Part shown: positions 1 through 8,440 of the stretch, one piece after another
Layout of the letters: every line of letters begins with the position of its first letter
Position numbering within the stretch: position 1 is the stretch's first letter
Translations under genes and position numbers: made by a program
Notes under the pieces: generated by a model
What the model saw: only the letters and a program-made list of their open reading frames with translations
Told to the model about the DNA's origin: nothing
The model's database searches: none
Assembly (NCBI RefSeq): GCF_016583575.1
Contig: NZ_NRRG01000020.1
Location: 1-64,000, forward strand
Source of the DNA: Thiocystis violacea
GTDB lineage: Bacteria; Pseudomonadota; Gammaproteobacteria; Chromatiales; Chromatiaceae
Direction: 5' to 3'
Length of the DNA stretch: 64,000 nucleotides

Positions 1-179
1 TATCCTTTTGTCTGTCGCCCGCAGCTTCTCGCCCAACCGCCCTTCCGTGGACCGATTCGTCCCCGCCCGGGCGCTATTCGCGTCGCTGAAATGAATTCCG
101 GCATCGCTATTTGCCAAGAGGACGTTGCCGCGTCATTCAGATCACGGATTCAGGTAAAAATCTTTTTAAACCCCCATCA

Positions 180-235
180 CCCGTAGGATGGGCAGAGCGA
201 GAGCGATGCCCATCCTGTACGCTCCGAGGCTCAAG
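180..235. repeat. Palindromic GTAGG repeat, copy A
   Basis: This 56-base unit begins CCGTAGGATGGGCAGAGCG and contains the inverted pair AGGATGGGCA / TGCCCATCCT. It is almost identical to 35491-35545, differing only in a short run in the loop. Related ends occur at 49068-49245 and, more weakly, 63751-63817. Likely a REP- or MITE-like dispersed element. Confidence 0.8.
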
Positions 236-279
236 GACTGACGCCTCCCCACGAGTGCGGCGGTGGCCGACCTCCGGCC

Positions 280-301
280 GGATGGGGCATTCGCCCCGTC
301 C
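280..301. repeat. GGGGC-ATTC-GCCCC hairpin repeat
   Basis: A 9-base stem with an ATTC loop (GGATGGGGC / GCCCCGTCC, one G-U pair). The same stem-loop, in perfect form, lies just after clpB at 44396-44417, so this is a dispersed hairpin rather than a site specific to cpaB. Confidence 0.6.
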
Positions 302-327
302 CGCCCTAAAGTCTTGCCCGGACCACG

Positions 328-372
328 CGACGCTGGAGCGTCGGAACTAGCTCCCACGCTGGAGCGTGGGAG
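328..372. repeat. Twin hairpins with identical TGGA loop
   Basis: Two adjacent perfect palindromes share the same loop: CGACGC-TGGA-GCGTCG (328-343) and CTCCCACGC-TGGA-GCGTGGGAG (351-372). They lie about 55 bases beyond the cpaB stop codon and could act as a terminator for that operon or as REP-type sequences. No T-tract follows on the minus strand. Confidence 0.6.
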
Positions 373-425
373 TTAGGGCGAGCTACGGCAAAGCATCGGC
401 GCGTCGCCGTGGTAAACCGGATAAT

Positions 426-1268
426 TCAGCGAGCCGTTCCCAACCCCCTGGCGAAGTCCGATCCCGTTGGCTCCAGTCGCGCATTCACCCCGCGGATCAC
501 CACCATCGTTTCGGGCATGGCCGCGGGCGGCTCCTCCGCTGGTGGTGGTGGCTGCGGGGCGGGTGGCCGATTCTCGGTAATCAGTCCGGGCGTACCCTCG
601 GGCTTCGCGTCGAGCCGGTTGCCGTCCAGTGGATTGCGCAGGGTGAAACGCACCTTGCCGTCCTCGGTGGCCCTCGCGATCTCCTCCGCCTGGGAGGGAT
701 CCACCTCCAGGGTGATGGAGCGCACGATGACCGGATCCTTCTTGTCCGGAGAGGTGGTCTGATCGACCGCCAGCACCTTGAGGTTTTGCAGCAGGGTTCG
801 CGAAACCGAGCCATCCCCGCCGGACTGGCGCCGGATGGCCAGTAGATCGACCCGGTTGCCGGGTAGCAGAAAACCGCCCACGCCGACCACCTCGTTGACC
901 CCGACCGTGATGGCGCGCTTGCCTTCCTCGACCACCGCGGCCAGGGCGCTGCCGCCCAGATGCTCGACCACGCGCCCCTGGAGCAGGATCTCGCCCTTGT
1001 AGAGCGGCGTGGCGGCGACCCGACCGATGACCTCCTTGGGATCGGTGAAGGCGCTCGCGGGAATCGCCTCGCGGGGCAGGGGCACCATCTTGATCAGGGT
1101 GGCGTCGATCTGAGTCCCGAAGGGGACATCGGCGGACGCCGCGACCACCCCGGACAAATCACCGCCCGCGTTGGCCAGCCGGCTCGACATCCAGCGGTTG
1201 GCGGACGACGCCGCGACCCCGGCGAGCGCGAGCGAGACCAGCAGGACCAGCAGACCTCGAAGATTCAT
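426..1268 (-). CDS. cpaB: Flp pilus assembly protein CpaB/RcpC
   Basis: A 280-residue periplasmic component of the Tad/Flp pilus machine, thought to stabilise or gate the secretin. An N-terminal membrane anchor or signal segment spans residues 4-22, a SAF-type domain covers about 40-105, and the RcpC/CpaB region extends to about 225. A proline-rich stretch (about 235-249) precedes a short tail, as in other family members. It is the last leftward gene of the pilus cluster, after the AAA+ ATPase and prepilin peptidase. The usual secretin gene is not found downstream in this window. Confidence 0.85.
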   Translation of the reverse strand: MNLRGLLVLLVSLALAGVAASSANRWMSSRLANAGGDLSGVVAASADVPFGTQIDATLIKMVPLPREAIPASAFTDPKEVIGRVAATPLYKGEILLQGRVVEHLGGSALAAVVEEGKRAITVGVNEVVGVGGFLLPGNRVDLLAIRRQSGGDGSVSRTLLQNLKVLAVDQTTSPDKKDPVIVRSITLEVDPSQAEEIARATEDGKVRFTLRNPLDGNRLDAKPEGTPGLITENRPPAPQPPPPAEEPPAAMPETMVVIRGVNARLEPTGSDFARGLGTAR

Positions 1269-1332
1269 TCCGACTCTCCCTCATCCAGAAACGGCTCCGA
1301 ATGCCACCAAGCGATTGTTGATTCCGATTCGA

Positions 1333-2673
1333 TCATCGCGGCCCCCGCTCGGCTGGCCCCTTGTCGCTCTTGGTCCCGGCGGGGTTGGGATTGACGAAAT
1401 AGTTGTCCCAAGCCCATCGCAAGGCGGTTTCGTCGATCCAGTCCTCGCCCCTGTAACGCCCGTAATCCAGCGCCAGGCCGAGCAGGTCGCGCGGATGGCA
1501 GGGCAGGAGGGGCACGCCGTTTCGCTCGTGCAGTGCCTCGATCAGAAAGGCGAGCAGGCTGGGGTCGAAATCAACGCCGTTCCTGGTGCATTCCTGTTGA
1601 AAAATCGCGCCGTACTCCTCCCGCGTGGACGGCTCGAAGGGCACCTTGTAGCCGATGCGCCGCAGGAAGGCGTCGTCCGCCAGAGCGAGCGGGTCGAGAT
1701 TGGTCGAGAGCACCAGCACCAGATCGAAGGGCACGGTGAAGTGCTGCCCCCCCTTGAGACTCAGGTGATCCACCCGGTCCTCCAGCGGGATGATCCAGCG
1801 GTTGAACAGGGCCGCGGGCGAGATCCGCTGACGTCCCAGGTCGTCCAGCAGCAGCAGACCATTGTTTGCCCGCAGTTGCAGCGGTGCCCGGTAGAGCCGC
1901 GTGGCACTCTCGTAATGGAGATCGAGCTGGTCCATGGTCAGCTCGCCACCGGCGATCACGGTCGGCCGCTCGCAGAGTGCGTAGCGTCCGTCGAATCCCT
2001 GGTCGAGCATCACGGATTCGGACTCCGCTGGCTTAAGGCGACGATGGGTGCCTGGATCCAGGCAGCGCACCGTGCTTTCGCCGACCGCGATCGCATGGGG
2101 CACCAGCACCGGCGGACCCAGCAGACGGCTCAGACGCCGGGCGATGAAGCTCTTGCCCGTCCCGGCCGGGCCATGAATGAAGAGTGGCCGTCCCGAGTTG
2201 ACGGCGGGACCGAGCCGATCGAGCAGTTCTGGCCGAATCACCGTGTCCGCGAAGGCCGCATGCACGCACGAGCGGGTCAGCGGACGCAGCCGTCCCGACT
2301 GGGCACGGACGATTCGCTCGTAATCCACCAGGGTCACCGGGGCCGGTCCCACGTAGCCATCCCGCCGCGACGCCTCGTCGGCCATGCCTCGGCCGCGCTC
2401 GGTCAGTCCATAGCGCAGAAAGGCATTGAGGCCCTGATTTCCCACCACCTCGACTCGGGCGGCGGCGCGCAGGAAAACGAGCAATTCCTCCACCAGAGCG
2501 CCAGTCAGACCCAGACGCCGGGAGAGTGTGCCCAAGTCGAGCACGCCAGCCTCGGCCAGGTGCTTGGATATCAGGTCGGCGAGGAAGGGCTCGGTTAGAC
2601 CTGTATCCGCCAGCGATGCCGGGCGTTTGGCCAGATCGGCGAAGGAAGGGGCCTCCTGATATGAAGAAATCAT
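1333..2673 (-). CDS. AAA+ ATPase of the Tad locus
   Basis: A 446-residue AAA+ ATPase. The N-terminal third looks like a winged-helix region. The ATPase core has Walker A GPAGTGKS (168-175), Walker B LLLLDD (273-278), a sensor-1 STN (323-325) and paired arginines at 338-339 as a possible arginine finger. It is not the TadA secretion ATPase, which has a different fold and length. Its position between the prepilin peptidase (81 bases) and cpaB (64 bases) suggests a role in pilus assembly or regulation, possibly as a MoxR-like remodelling factor. The exact job is not known to me. Confidence 0.75.
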   Translation of the reverse strand: MISSYQEAPSFADLAKRPASLADTGLTEPFLADLISKHLAEAGVLDLGTLSRRLGLTGALVEELLVFLRAAARVEVVGNQGLNAFLRYGLTERGRGMADEASRRDGYVGPAPVTLVDYERIVRAQSGRLRPLTRSCVHAAFADTVIRPELLDRLGPAVNSGRPLFIHGPAGTGKSFIARRLSRLLGPPVLVPHAIAVGESTVRCLDPGTHRRLKPAESESVMLDQGFDGRYALCERPTVIAGGELTMDQLDLHYESATRLYRAPLQLRANNGLLLLDDLGRQRISPAALFNRWIIPLEDRVDHLSLKGGQHFTVPFDLVLVLSTNLDPLALADDAFLRRIGYKVPFEPSTREEYGAIFQQECTRNGVDFDPSLLAFLIEALHERNGVPLLPCHPRDLLGLALDYGRYRGEDWIDETALRWAWDNYFVNPNPAGTKSDKGPAERGPR

Positions 2674-2753
2674 GTCCTCAACGGCCTCATCGGGAGCCAG
2701 CTCTTAGGTGCGCCGCTGGCAGGCTGGATCGAATTCGTGCGAGCGGGCGGATC

Positions 2754-3305
2754 TCACAGCGACCAGAGGATCACCGCCGTACTGCCGATGGCGATCGGTA
2801 CAGCCACGGGAAGGCGTACCGCCATCGCTTCGCCTTGAGCGGGCGGAATATAGCTGGGTCTCCCGGTTACCCACAGGAAGCGGAGCATCTGGCCATAACG
2901 CTTCGCCGGCCCCGTCGCGCCTTGGCGGCGCCAGGCCGTTAGGGCATAGGCCACGCCCATCAGACCGGCGGCAACGAGCGTGATGAATAAGGCCATCAGA
3001 AGTTGCTCCGGCCCCAGCAAAGCACCCACGGCGCCCATCAGCTTGACGTCTCCCGCGCCCATATGACCAAAAACATAGAATGGAAAAAGCAAGACCAGCG
3101 CCACCAGGATTCCGCCAAGACTTTGCCACAGACCCTCAAGCCCCGCGCCCCAAGTCAGGATCGACATCCCAAGTGCGATACCTAACAGCACGATCGTGTT
3201 AGGGATCCTGAAGGTTCGGAAATCAACCCAGGCGGCGGCCCAAACTACCGATAAGGTCACCACCAGCCAGACGATTGGCTGCCATTCATTTGCCGGATTG
3301 ATCAC
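2754..3305 (-). CDS. tadV: Prepilin peptidase TadV/CpaA
   Basis: A 183-residue integral membrane aspartic protease of the A24 family that processes Flp prepilins. The two catalytic aspartates are visible: D28 in WVDFRTFRIPN and D86 in the GAGDVK motif. About five hydrophobic segments are present. It lacks the N-terminal methylase domain of PilD, as expected for the short TadV/CpaA type. The start appears to be GTG with a weak ribosome site. It lies 82 bases downstream of the small pilin gene it probably serves. Confidence 0.88.
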   Translation of the reverse strand: MINPANEWQPIVWLVVTLSVVWAAAWVDFRTFRIPNTIVLLGIALGMSILTWGAGLEGLWQSLGGILVALVLLFPFYVFGHMGAGDVKLMGAVGALLGPEQLLMALFITLVAAGLMGVAYALTAWRRQGATGPAKRYGQMLRFLWVTGRPSYIPPAQGEAMAVRLPVAVPIAIGSTAVILWSL

Positions 3306-3387
3306 GGTACGATTACCCGTGGCTGTAACATAGGTCCGATACTAAATTCGGGATTTGGATCGCTTGTTGGCATTCGATACCAAGGCA

Positions 3388-3558
3388 TTAGCTGAATTCC
3401 GCGATGATGTTGTTCAAAAGCCCCTGGACGCGCGGATTGATCGCCGTCAGCAGCAGGAATAAACCGACGATAAGCAAACTGATTAGCAGCGCCCATTCGA
3501 CTGATTCGCCGCCATTCTGGTCGATCCAGAATTGCCGCAAAACCGTCTTTTTGCTCAT
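3388..3558 (-). CDS. Small Flp-type pilin (56 aa)
   Basis: A 56-codon frame starting MSKKTVLRQFWIDQNGGESV. It has the Flp prepilin layout: a short charged leader, a Gly followed four residues later by Glu-Trp (G/GESVEW, where classical Flp has EY), then a hydrophobic helix of about 18 residues (ALLISLLIVGLFLLLTAI) and a short polar tail. The prepilin peptidase next door would cut after the first glycine. Glu at +5 is kept but the Tyr is a Trp, so it may be a minor pilin. Codon use is more AT-rich than in the flanking genes. Confidence 0.8.
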   Translation of the reverse strand: MSKKTVLRQFWIDQNGGESVEWALLISLLIVGLFLLLTAINPRVQGLLNNIIAEFS

Positions 3559-3727
3559 GGTGGCCTCGTTTAGCGAATCCAGCGCCGAAGACGTCCCCGT
3601 TCTTACTTCGACAAGCCCGAGACGAACGGGAACGCCTATACATCTTATAACTCATTAGTTTATGGTGGGCTTGTCGATCCGTGAACGGCTTTACGACATG
3701 CCTGTGGGGCTTGACGGATAGTTGGGT

Positions 3728-3922
3728 CTATGGTCCTACCTCAGCAGCGCCTAACCCTAGCTCCTCCCCGATAGCGCCGAAGAGTGTGCCAACATGACCG
3801 CTGATTGTAACCATGAGTCCAGCTATCCCAACAACAAGCAGTCCGACAACAAGGGCATACTCGACGATTTCGCCACCATCCTCATCCCGCCAAAACGCCT
3901 TCAACATTTCAATGCTTTTCAT
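3728..3922 (-). CDS. flp: Flp/Fap major pilin subunit (64 aa)
   Basis: A 64-residue type IVb pilin. The leader MKSIEMLKAFWRDEDG is followed by the processing motif G/GEIVEY and the hydrophobic helix ALVVGLLVVGIAGLMVTI, then a glycine-rich tail. I place the start at the ATG at 3922 because AAGGTG lies 7 bases upstream; a GTG three codons earlier has no such site. It is first in the leftward cluster, 169 bases ahead of the second pilin. Major pilins are normally the most expressed gene of a Tad locus. Confidence 0.88.
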   Translation of the reverse strand: MKSIEMLKAFWRDEDGGEIVEYALVVGLLVVGIAGLMVTISGHVGTLFGAIGEELGLGAAEVGP

Positions 3923-4336
3923 CTTGATCACCTTAAGTTTTATTCAAAACCGGCCTCGCCCTGAGCCTAAAGCCACGGGCGCGACAGACACGGATATTCA
4001 TCCGCCAGCTCCGGGGTTACGTAAGACTACCCAGCGAGAAATAGGATGATCGCTCCGTGATCCAGTTATCGTTTTACCCCGTGATTCTTAATGTACACAC
4101 GGCTTTGGTTTCGGCATATCGGTAAAAATACCCAAGTGCAGGCCGAATCACGCAACCCATGCGATCGGTCCTAGCGTATCGAGTCGCGGCTCCATGAAGG
4201 TAGCCGCTCCTACAGGCCCTTCAAGTGATCGATATCAATTTCCGACAAACGGCATCCTGGCTCTAGCCTATTGCCGTTCGTCTCTGGGAGAATAGGCTTG
4301 TCATAAACACAGGGATTCGATAAGGAATGCATCCAT
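3923..4336. other. Divergent intergenic region, pilin/transglycosylase
   Basis: A 414-base gap between the leftward pilin gene and the rightward transglycosylase. It must hold both promoters, but I cannot name -10/-35 or sigma-54 boxes with confidence. Base composition is less GC-rich than the coding DNA on either side. A REP-like hairpin lies at 4184-4215. No open frame resembles a protein. Confidence 0.5.
4184..4215 (-). repeat. REP-like GTAGGAGCGGCT element
   Basis: On the minus strand this reads CTGTAGGAGCGGCT, then a short spacer, then AGCCGCGA. The form matches the widespread gammaproteobacterial REP motif beginning GTAGGAGCGGCT and ending AGCCGCGA. AGCGGCT and AGCCGC form the stem. 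Confidence 0.6.
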
Positions 4337-5362
4337 ATGTATAGGAAACCTTACAATCCGAGCAACCCACATGGTTTTTGGCCTCCTTATTTGATGGCGA
4401 TTCTCTTCGTCGCCACGCCCCCAGCCGCAACCGGGACGCCTCCCTTCGATGAATTGCCGCGCTCAGAGGATCCCGCTCGGCTGCTGGAATGGGGCAAGCA
4501 GTATTTCCATGGCGTGCGGGCGCCCCAGGACATCGACCGGGCCATCCAGCTCTATTGCGCGGCGGCGCGTCTCGGCAGCGCGGAGGCGCAGTATCGATTG
4601 GGTGACATCTATGCCCGTACCCTGACCGGCAAGACCGACGAGGTGCTGGCCGCCTCCTGGCTGCTGAAGGCGGCGGTCTCCAAGTACGACGCGGCCAGGA
4701 CGCGGCTGGCCCGCTGGGATCTGACGGAGGCGAGTTTCACGCCGGAACCGGAGTGCGTGACGAGCGCCGCGATGGTGGCCCGGACCCTGCCGCGCGCCCG
4801 TCCGGTGGTGGCTAAGCCCGCCCAGCCCGAGCCGAAGGCCGAGACACCCGTCCCGGCGGTCGGCAAGAGTCCGAACCGCCGGGAGATCGAGCGTCTGGTC
4901 CAGGCGCTCGCCCCCGGCTTCCGGCTCAACCCGGAGCTGGTGCTGGCGGTGATCGAGGTGGAGTCCAACTTCAATCCCAAGGCGCGCTCGAACAAGAGCG
5001 CCCAGGGGCTGATGCAACTCATACCGGCGACGGCCAGACGCTTCGGCGTCGCGGACCCCTGGGACGCGCGTCAGAACCTCAGCGGCGGCATGGCCTATCT
5101 GCGCTGGCTGCTGGACCACTTCGACGGCGACCTGCGACTCGCCCTGGCCGGTTACAACGCGGGCGAACAGGCGGTACGGCGTCACGGCGGCGTGCCGCCC
5201 TACAAGGAGACACGCGGTTACGTCCGTCGCGTCGCGCGCGTGCTTGGCGTTTCCGAGGATGGATTGGCTTCGGTGGAGACCGGCCCGGCGGGGATCGCCG
5301 CGCCGGGCGGAGCCGGAACGGACTGGGAGCGCCGATTCTTCTCGCCCAACGCCTCGGGTTGA
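4337..5362 (+). CDS. Sel1-repeat lytic transglycosylase
   Basis: A 341-residue exported murein lyase. A hydrophobic signal region lies at about 18-34. Sel1-type helical repeats follow (about 45-130, including the AxLGSAEAQYRLGDIY pattern), then a linker and an SLT catalytic domain (about 190-310). The catalytic Glu is in VIEVESNFNP, followed by GLMQLIPATARRFGV and LALAGYNAGE, the usual family blocks. The start is supported by AAGGA 8 bases upstream. Transcribed away from the Flp pilin cluster, it may open peptidoglycan for pilus assembly; that link is inferred from position only. Confidence 0.88.
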   Translation: MYRKPYNPSNPHGFWPPYLMAILFVATPPAATGTPPFDELPRSEDPARLLEWGKQYFHGVRAPQDIDRAIQLYCAAARLGSAEAQYRLGDIYARTLTGKTDEVLAASWLLKAAVSKYDAARTRLARWDLTEASFTPEPECVTSAAMVARTLPRARPVVAKPAQPEPKAETPVPAVGKSPNRREIERLVQALAPGFRLNPELVLAVIEVESNFNPKARSNKSAQGLMQLIPATARRFGVADPWDARQNLSGGMAYLRWLLDHFDGDLRLALAGYNAGEQAVRRHGGVPPYKETRGYVRRVARVLGVSEDGLASVETGPAGIAAPGGAGTDWERRFFSPNASG

Positions 5363-5535
5363 ACCCTCGACTTTCCAGCGTTTTGTCGCGGCCGGCGTCT
5401 ATTCGGTCGATTGGGTGGAAGATTCCGGGGGTCGCTGGGATGGTTGGCGAGTCCTAGTGGGATCGTCCGCCCGGTCAGCGTTCCAAGGCTCGGATCGACG
5501 CGGATGTCGCTGGCGGAATGTCGGGATCACTCCCG

Positions 5536-8433
5536 TTACCCCAACAGAGTCGATGGGCCATGCTGTAAACCGGCGCGCAGTCGCGAGATGGCGTCCGCCG
5601 GGATGGCTCGGCTGAAGAGGAATCCCTGGTAGACGTCGCAGCCGGCCGCGCGGAGGAAGTCGCATTGGGCGGAGGTCTCGACGCCTTCGGCGAGTACCTG
5701 GAGCTTGAGGTTGCGGGCCATGGCGATGACGGTCGCGGCGATTTCGGCGTCGTTGCGGTCGTCGGGGATGCCCTGTACGAAACTCTTGTCGATCTTGAGC
5801 TTGTGGATCGGCAGGCGTTTGAGATAGGTCAGGGAGGAATAGCCGGTGCCGAAATCGTCGATGGAGAGTGTGACGCCGAGTTCACGCAGCCGATTGAGGA
5901 TTCCGACCCCGTTGGTGTCGTGATGCATGATCATGCTCTCGGTCAGTTCGAGATCCAGGCACTCGCTCGGCAGGTCGAATTCCCGCAGGCAGGCTTCGAC
6001 CTGTTCGGCCAGATCGCGCTGGAGGAATTGCTGGGTCGAGAGATTGACCGCGAGGGTCATGGGTGGCTGGCCCATGTCGAGCCAGGCGCGCATCTGTCGA
6101 CACGCCTGGCGGAGCACCCAGGCGCCCAACGGGGCGATCAGGCCGGTTTCCTCGGCCAGCGGGATGAAGCGGTCCGGGGGGATGAGTCCTTCCTCGGGAT
6201 CCTGCCAGCGCACCAGGGCCTCGACGCCGAGAATGCGGTTGTCCGACATGGCGACCTGGGGCTGATAGTGCAGGATGAATTCCTCGCGCTCCAGGGCGCG
6301 GCGCAGCTTGGACTCCATCGAGAGGCGCGCGTTGGCGGCCAGGGTCAGGGCCTCGGTGTAATAGCGATAGGTGTTGCGGCCCTGCGCCTTGGACTGATAC
6401 ATGGCGGTGTCGGCGTTGCGCAGCAGTTGGGTGGTGTCGTCGCCGTTGTCTGGGTAGAGGCTGATGCCGATGCTGGCGCCGAGATAGATCTCGCGTTGTC
6501 CGGGCAACAGGAAGGGTTGCTCCATCAGCTCGATGATCAACTTGGCGACGGCGCCGGCCTCGCTGGAATGCTCGATGGATTCCAGTACCACCACGAACTC
6601 ATCTCCGCCGAGCCGGGCGAGGGTGTCCTCGCTGCGCATGCGCTCGTCGAGACGACGCGCGACCGCTTGCAGCAATTCGTCGCCGACCGGGTGGCCCAGG
6701 CTGTCGTTGACGTGCTTGAAGCGGTCCAGGTCGATGAAGAGGACGGCGACCTTGTCGCGGTTGCGCCGCGCGCGATGGATGGCGTGCTCCAGTCGGGAGT
6801 TGAGCAGCAAACGGTTGGGCAGGTCGGTCAGCGGATCGTAATGGGCCAGATGCTCCAGCCGCGCCTCGGACTGCTTGACCTGGCTGATGTCGGAGAGCAC
6901 GCCGACATAGTTGGTCACCTCTCCGCGTTCATTGCGTACGGTGCTGATCGTGAGCCAGGCGGGGAAGATCTCGCCATTCTTGCGACGGTTCCAGATCTCG
7001 CCCTGCCAGTGGCCGGTCTGCATGATCGAGGCCCAGAGGGCTTGATAGAAGACGCGCTCGTGCCGACCCGACTTGAGCAGGTTGGAGGTGCTGTTCAGGG
7101 CCTCGGCCTCGGTGTAGCCGGTGATCTCGCTGAAGGCGTGGTTGATGGCGACGATCCGGCCGGGAGCGTCGGTGACGACGACGCCCTCGCGGGTGTTCTC
7201 CAAAACCGTGGCGGCGAGTCGCAGCCGGGCCTGATCGCGCAGATGCTCGCTGATGTCCTGACCGACGCCGGCGATGCCGATGATCTCGCCGCTCGGATCG
7301 CGCACCGGAACGCCGTTGTAGCGGTAGGAGCGCAGGCCCTGGACGGTCTTGGCACGGGCCTCGACCTCGCTGTAACCGCGCTCGAGCGCCTGTCCGATGG
7401 AGTCGGCGAGCTTGGGTGCGTCCTCGGCCAGGAAGAAGTCCGTGAAGTCGTGGTGGCGGAGCTGCTCCTCGCTACGGCCGGTGACTTCCTCGACCCGCTT
7501 GTTCCACCAGAGCAGGCGTCCATCCAGATCGATCATGTAGAGGGTATCGCGCACCGCCTCGGTGATGGCGCGGCTCTCGCCATAGGCGTGCTGGATCTCA
7601 AGCTGCGCGCGCTTGGGCTCGGTGATGTCGCGCACGGACTCGATGGCCCCCGCCAGTTGGCCATCGGCGTCGAACAGCGGCGAGGCGATCAGCCAGAGGT
7701 GGGCGCCTTGTCCCTGCCCGAGCTTGGGACTGTGCAACTCGGCCACCAGCCGGTCGCCGTCGTGCCGGACGTATTCGAAGAGCGATTCCAGGGCCGGATC
7801 CGGGGCGAGGATGAGTTCGAGCAGAAGCGGGCGTTCCGTGACATGGAAGGCGCGTGAGAAGTCACGAATCGGCCGTCCCAGAACCTCCGCCTTGCGCACG
7901 CCGGTCAGGCGCTCCACGGCCTGATTCCAGGCGATGACGTGGCTTTGGGTGTCGACCGCGAAGGTGGCGTCCGGCAGGAAGTCGATGATGTCCTTGAGGC
8001 GTTGCTCCGAGGCGCGCAGGGCCTCCAGGGCGCGCGCGCGCTCGGCCACATGGCGGTGCTCGCGCAGCATGCGCTCAAGCAGCCGGGGCATTTGGGCGAA
8101 GGTCTCGGGGGATTTGACGACGTAATCCAGCGCTCCGGCGCGCATCGCCTCGACGGCCATCCGCTCGTCGCCGTGGCTGGTCATGACCAGCAGCGGAATG
8201 CCCTGGGTCGCGTCGTCGCGGTCGAGCAGGTCGAACGCCTTGCCATCGACCAGGTTGAGATCGGCGATGATGGCGTCCGGCGGAGATTCCGCGATGAGTC
8301 GGCGCGCCTGCGCGAGCGAGGCCGCCAGCCGGATCTCGCCGTAATCCAGGCTCGATTCCAGTGAACGGCGCACCGCCTCGGCATGGGCGGGATCGTCCTC
8401 GATGACCAGAACGGCGGCGGGTCCGTGAGGCAT
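5536..8433 (-). CDS. REC-PAS-GGDEF-EAL c-di-GMP protein
   Basis: A 965-residue response regulator predicted to make or degrade cyclic di-GMP. A receiver domain (about 8-125, phospho-acceptor D58 in IIADLN) is followed by three PAS domains (about 145-520), a GGDEF domain with intact RLGGDEF, and an EAL domain with VEALVRW, DDFGTGYSSL and a complete QGFLFS end. Both catalytic signatures look functional, so direction cannot be predicted. It starts 7 bases after the stop of the receiver protein upstream, so the two are probably co-transcribed and may share a kinase, perhaps the divergent one at 9175. Confidence 0.9.
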   Translation of the reverse strand: MPHGPAAVLVIEDDPAHAEAVRRSLESSLDYGEIRLAASLAQARRLIAESPPDAIIADLNLVDGKAFDLLDRDDATQGIPLLVMTSHGDERMAVEAMRAGALDYVVKSPETFAQMPRLLERMLREHRHVAERARALEALRASEQRLKDIIDFLPDATFAVDTQSHVIAWNQAVERLTGVRKAEVLGRPIRDFSRAFHVTERPLLLELILAPDPALESLFEYVRHDGDRLVAELHSPKLGQGQGAHLWLIASPLFDADGQLAGAIESVRDITEPKRAQLEIQHAYGESRAITEAVRDTLYMIDLDGRLLWWNKRVEEVTGRSEEQLRHHDFTDFFLAEDAPKLADSIGQALERGYSEVEARAKTVQGLRSYRYNGVPVRDPSGEIIGIAGVGQDISEHLRDQARLRLAATVLENTREGVVVTDAPGRIVAINHAFSEITGYTEAEALNSTSNLLKSGRHERVFYQALWASIMQTGHWQGEIWNRRKNGEIFPAWLTISTVRNERGEVTNYVGVLSDISQVKQSEARLEHLAHYDPLTDLPNRLLLNSRLEHAIHRARRNRDKVAVLFIDLDRFKHVNDSLGHPVGDELLQAVARRLDERMRSEDTLARLGGDEFVVVLESIEHSSEAGAVAKLIIELMEQPFLLPGQREIYLGASIGISLYPDNGDDTTQLLRNADTAMYQSKAQGRNTYRYYTEALTLAANARLSMESKLRRALEREEFILHYQPQVAMSDNRILGVEALVRWQDPEEGLIPPDRFIPLAEETGLIAPLGAWVLRQACRQMRAWLDMGQPPMTLAVNLSTQQFLQRDLAEQVEACLREFDLPSECLDLELTESMIMHHDTNGVGILNRLRELGVTLSIDDFGTGYSSLTYLKRLPIHKLKIDKSFVQGIPDDRNDAEIAATVIAMARNLKLQVLAEGVETSAQCDFLRAAGCDVYQGFLFSRAIPADAISRLRAGLQHGPSTLLG

Positions 8434-8440
8434 CGGGCTC

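Larger units (their letters stand above)
1..425. other. Non-coding left edge, repeat-rich
   Basis: No convincing gene is visible here. It lies downstream of the leftward cpaB gene, where a secretin gene (cpaC/rcpA) would often follow in a Tad locus; instead there are palindromic repeats (a GTAGG-type element at 180-235, a hairpin at 280-301 and two hairpins at 328-372). The first 150 bases resemble no protein I recognise in any frame. Either the Tad operon ends here or the remaining genes lie elsewhere. Confidence 0.6.

Noticed and set aside
1171-2598. 475-codon plus-strand frame
   Set aside because: Antisense to the AAA+ ATPase, which has clear Walker motifs.
5665-7857. Long open frame (730 codons) on the plus strand
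   Set aside because: It is antisense to the REC-PAS-GGDEF-EAL gene; the composition reflects high-GC codon bias and no domain is recognisable.
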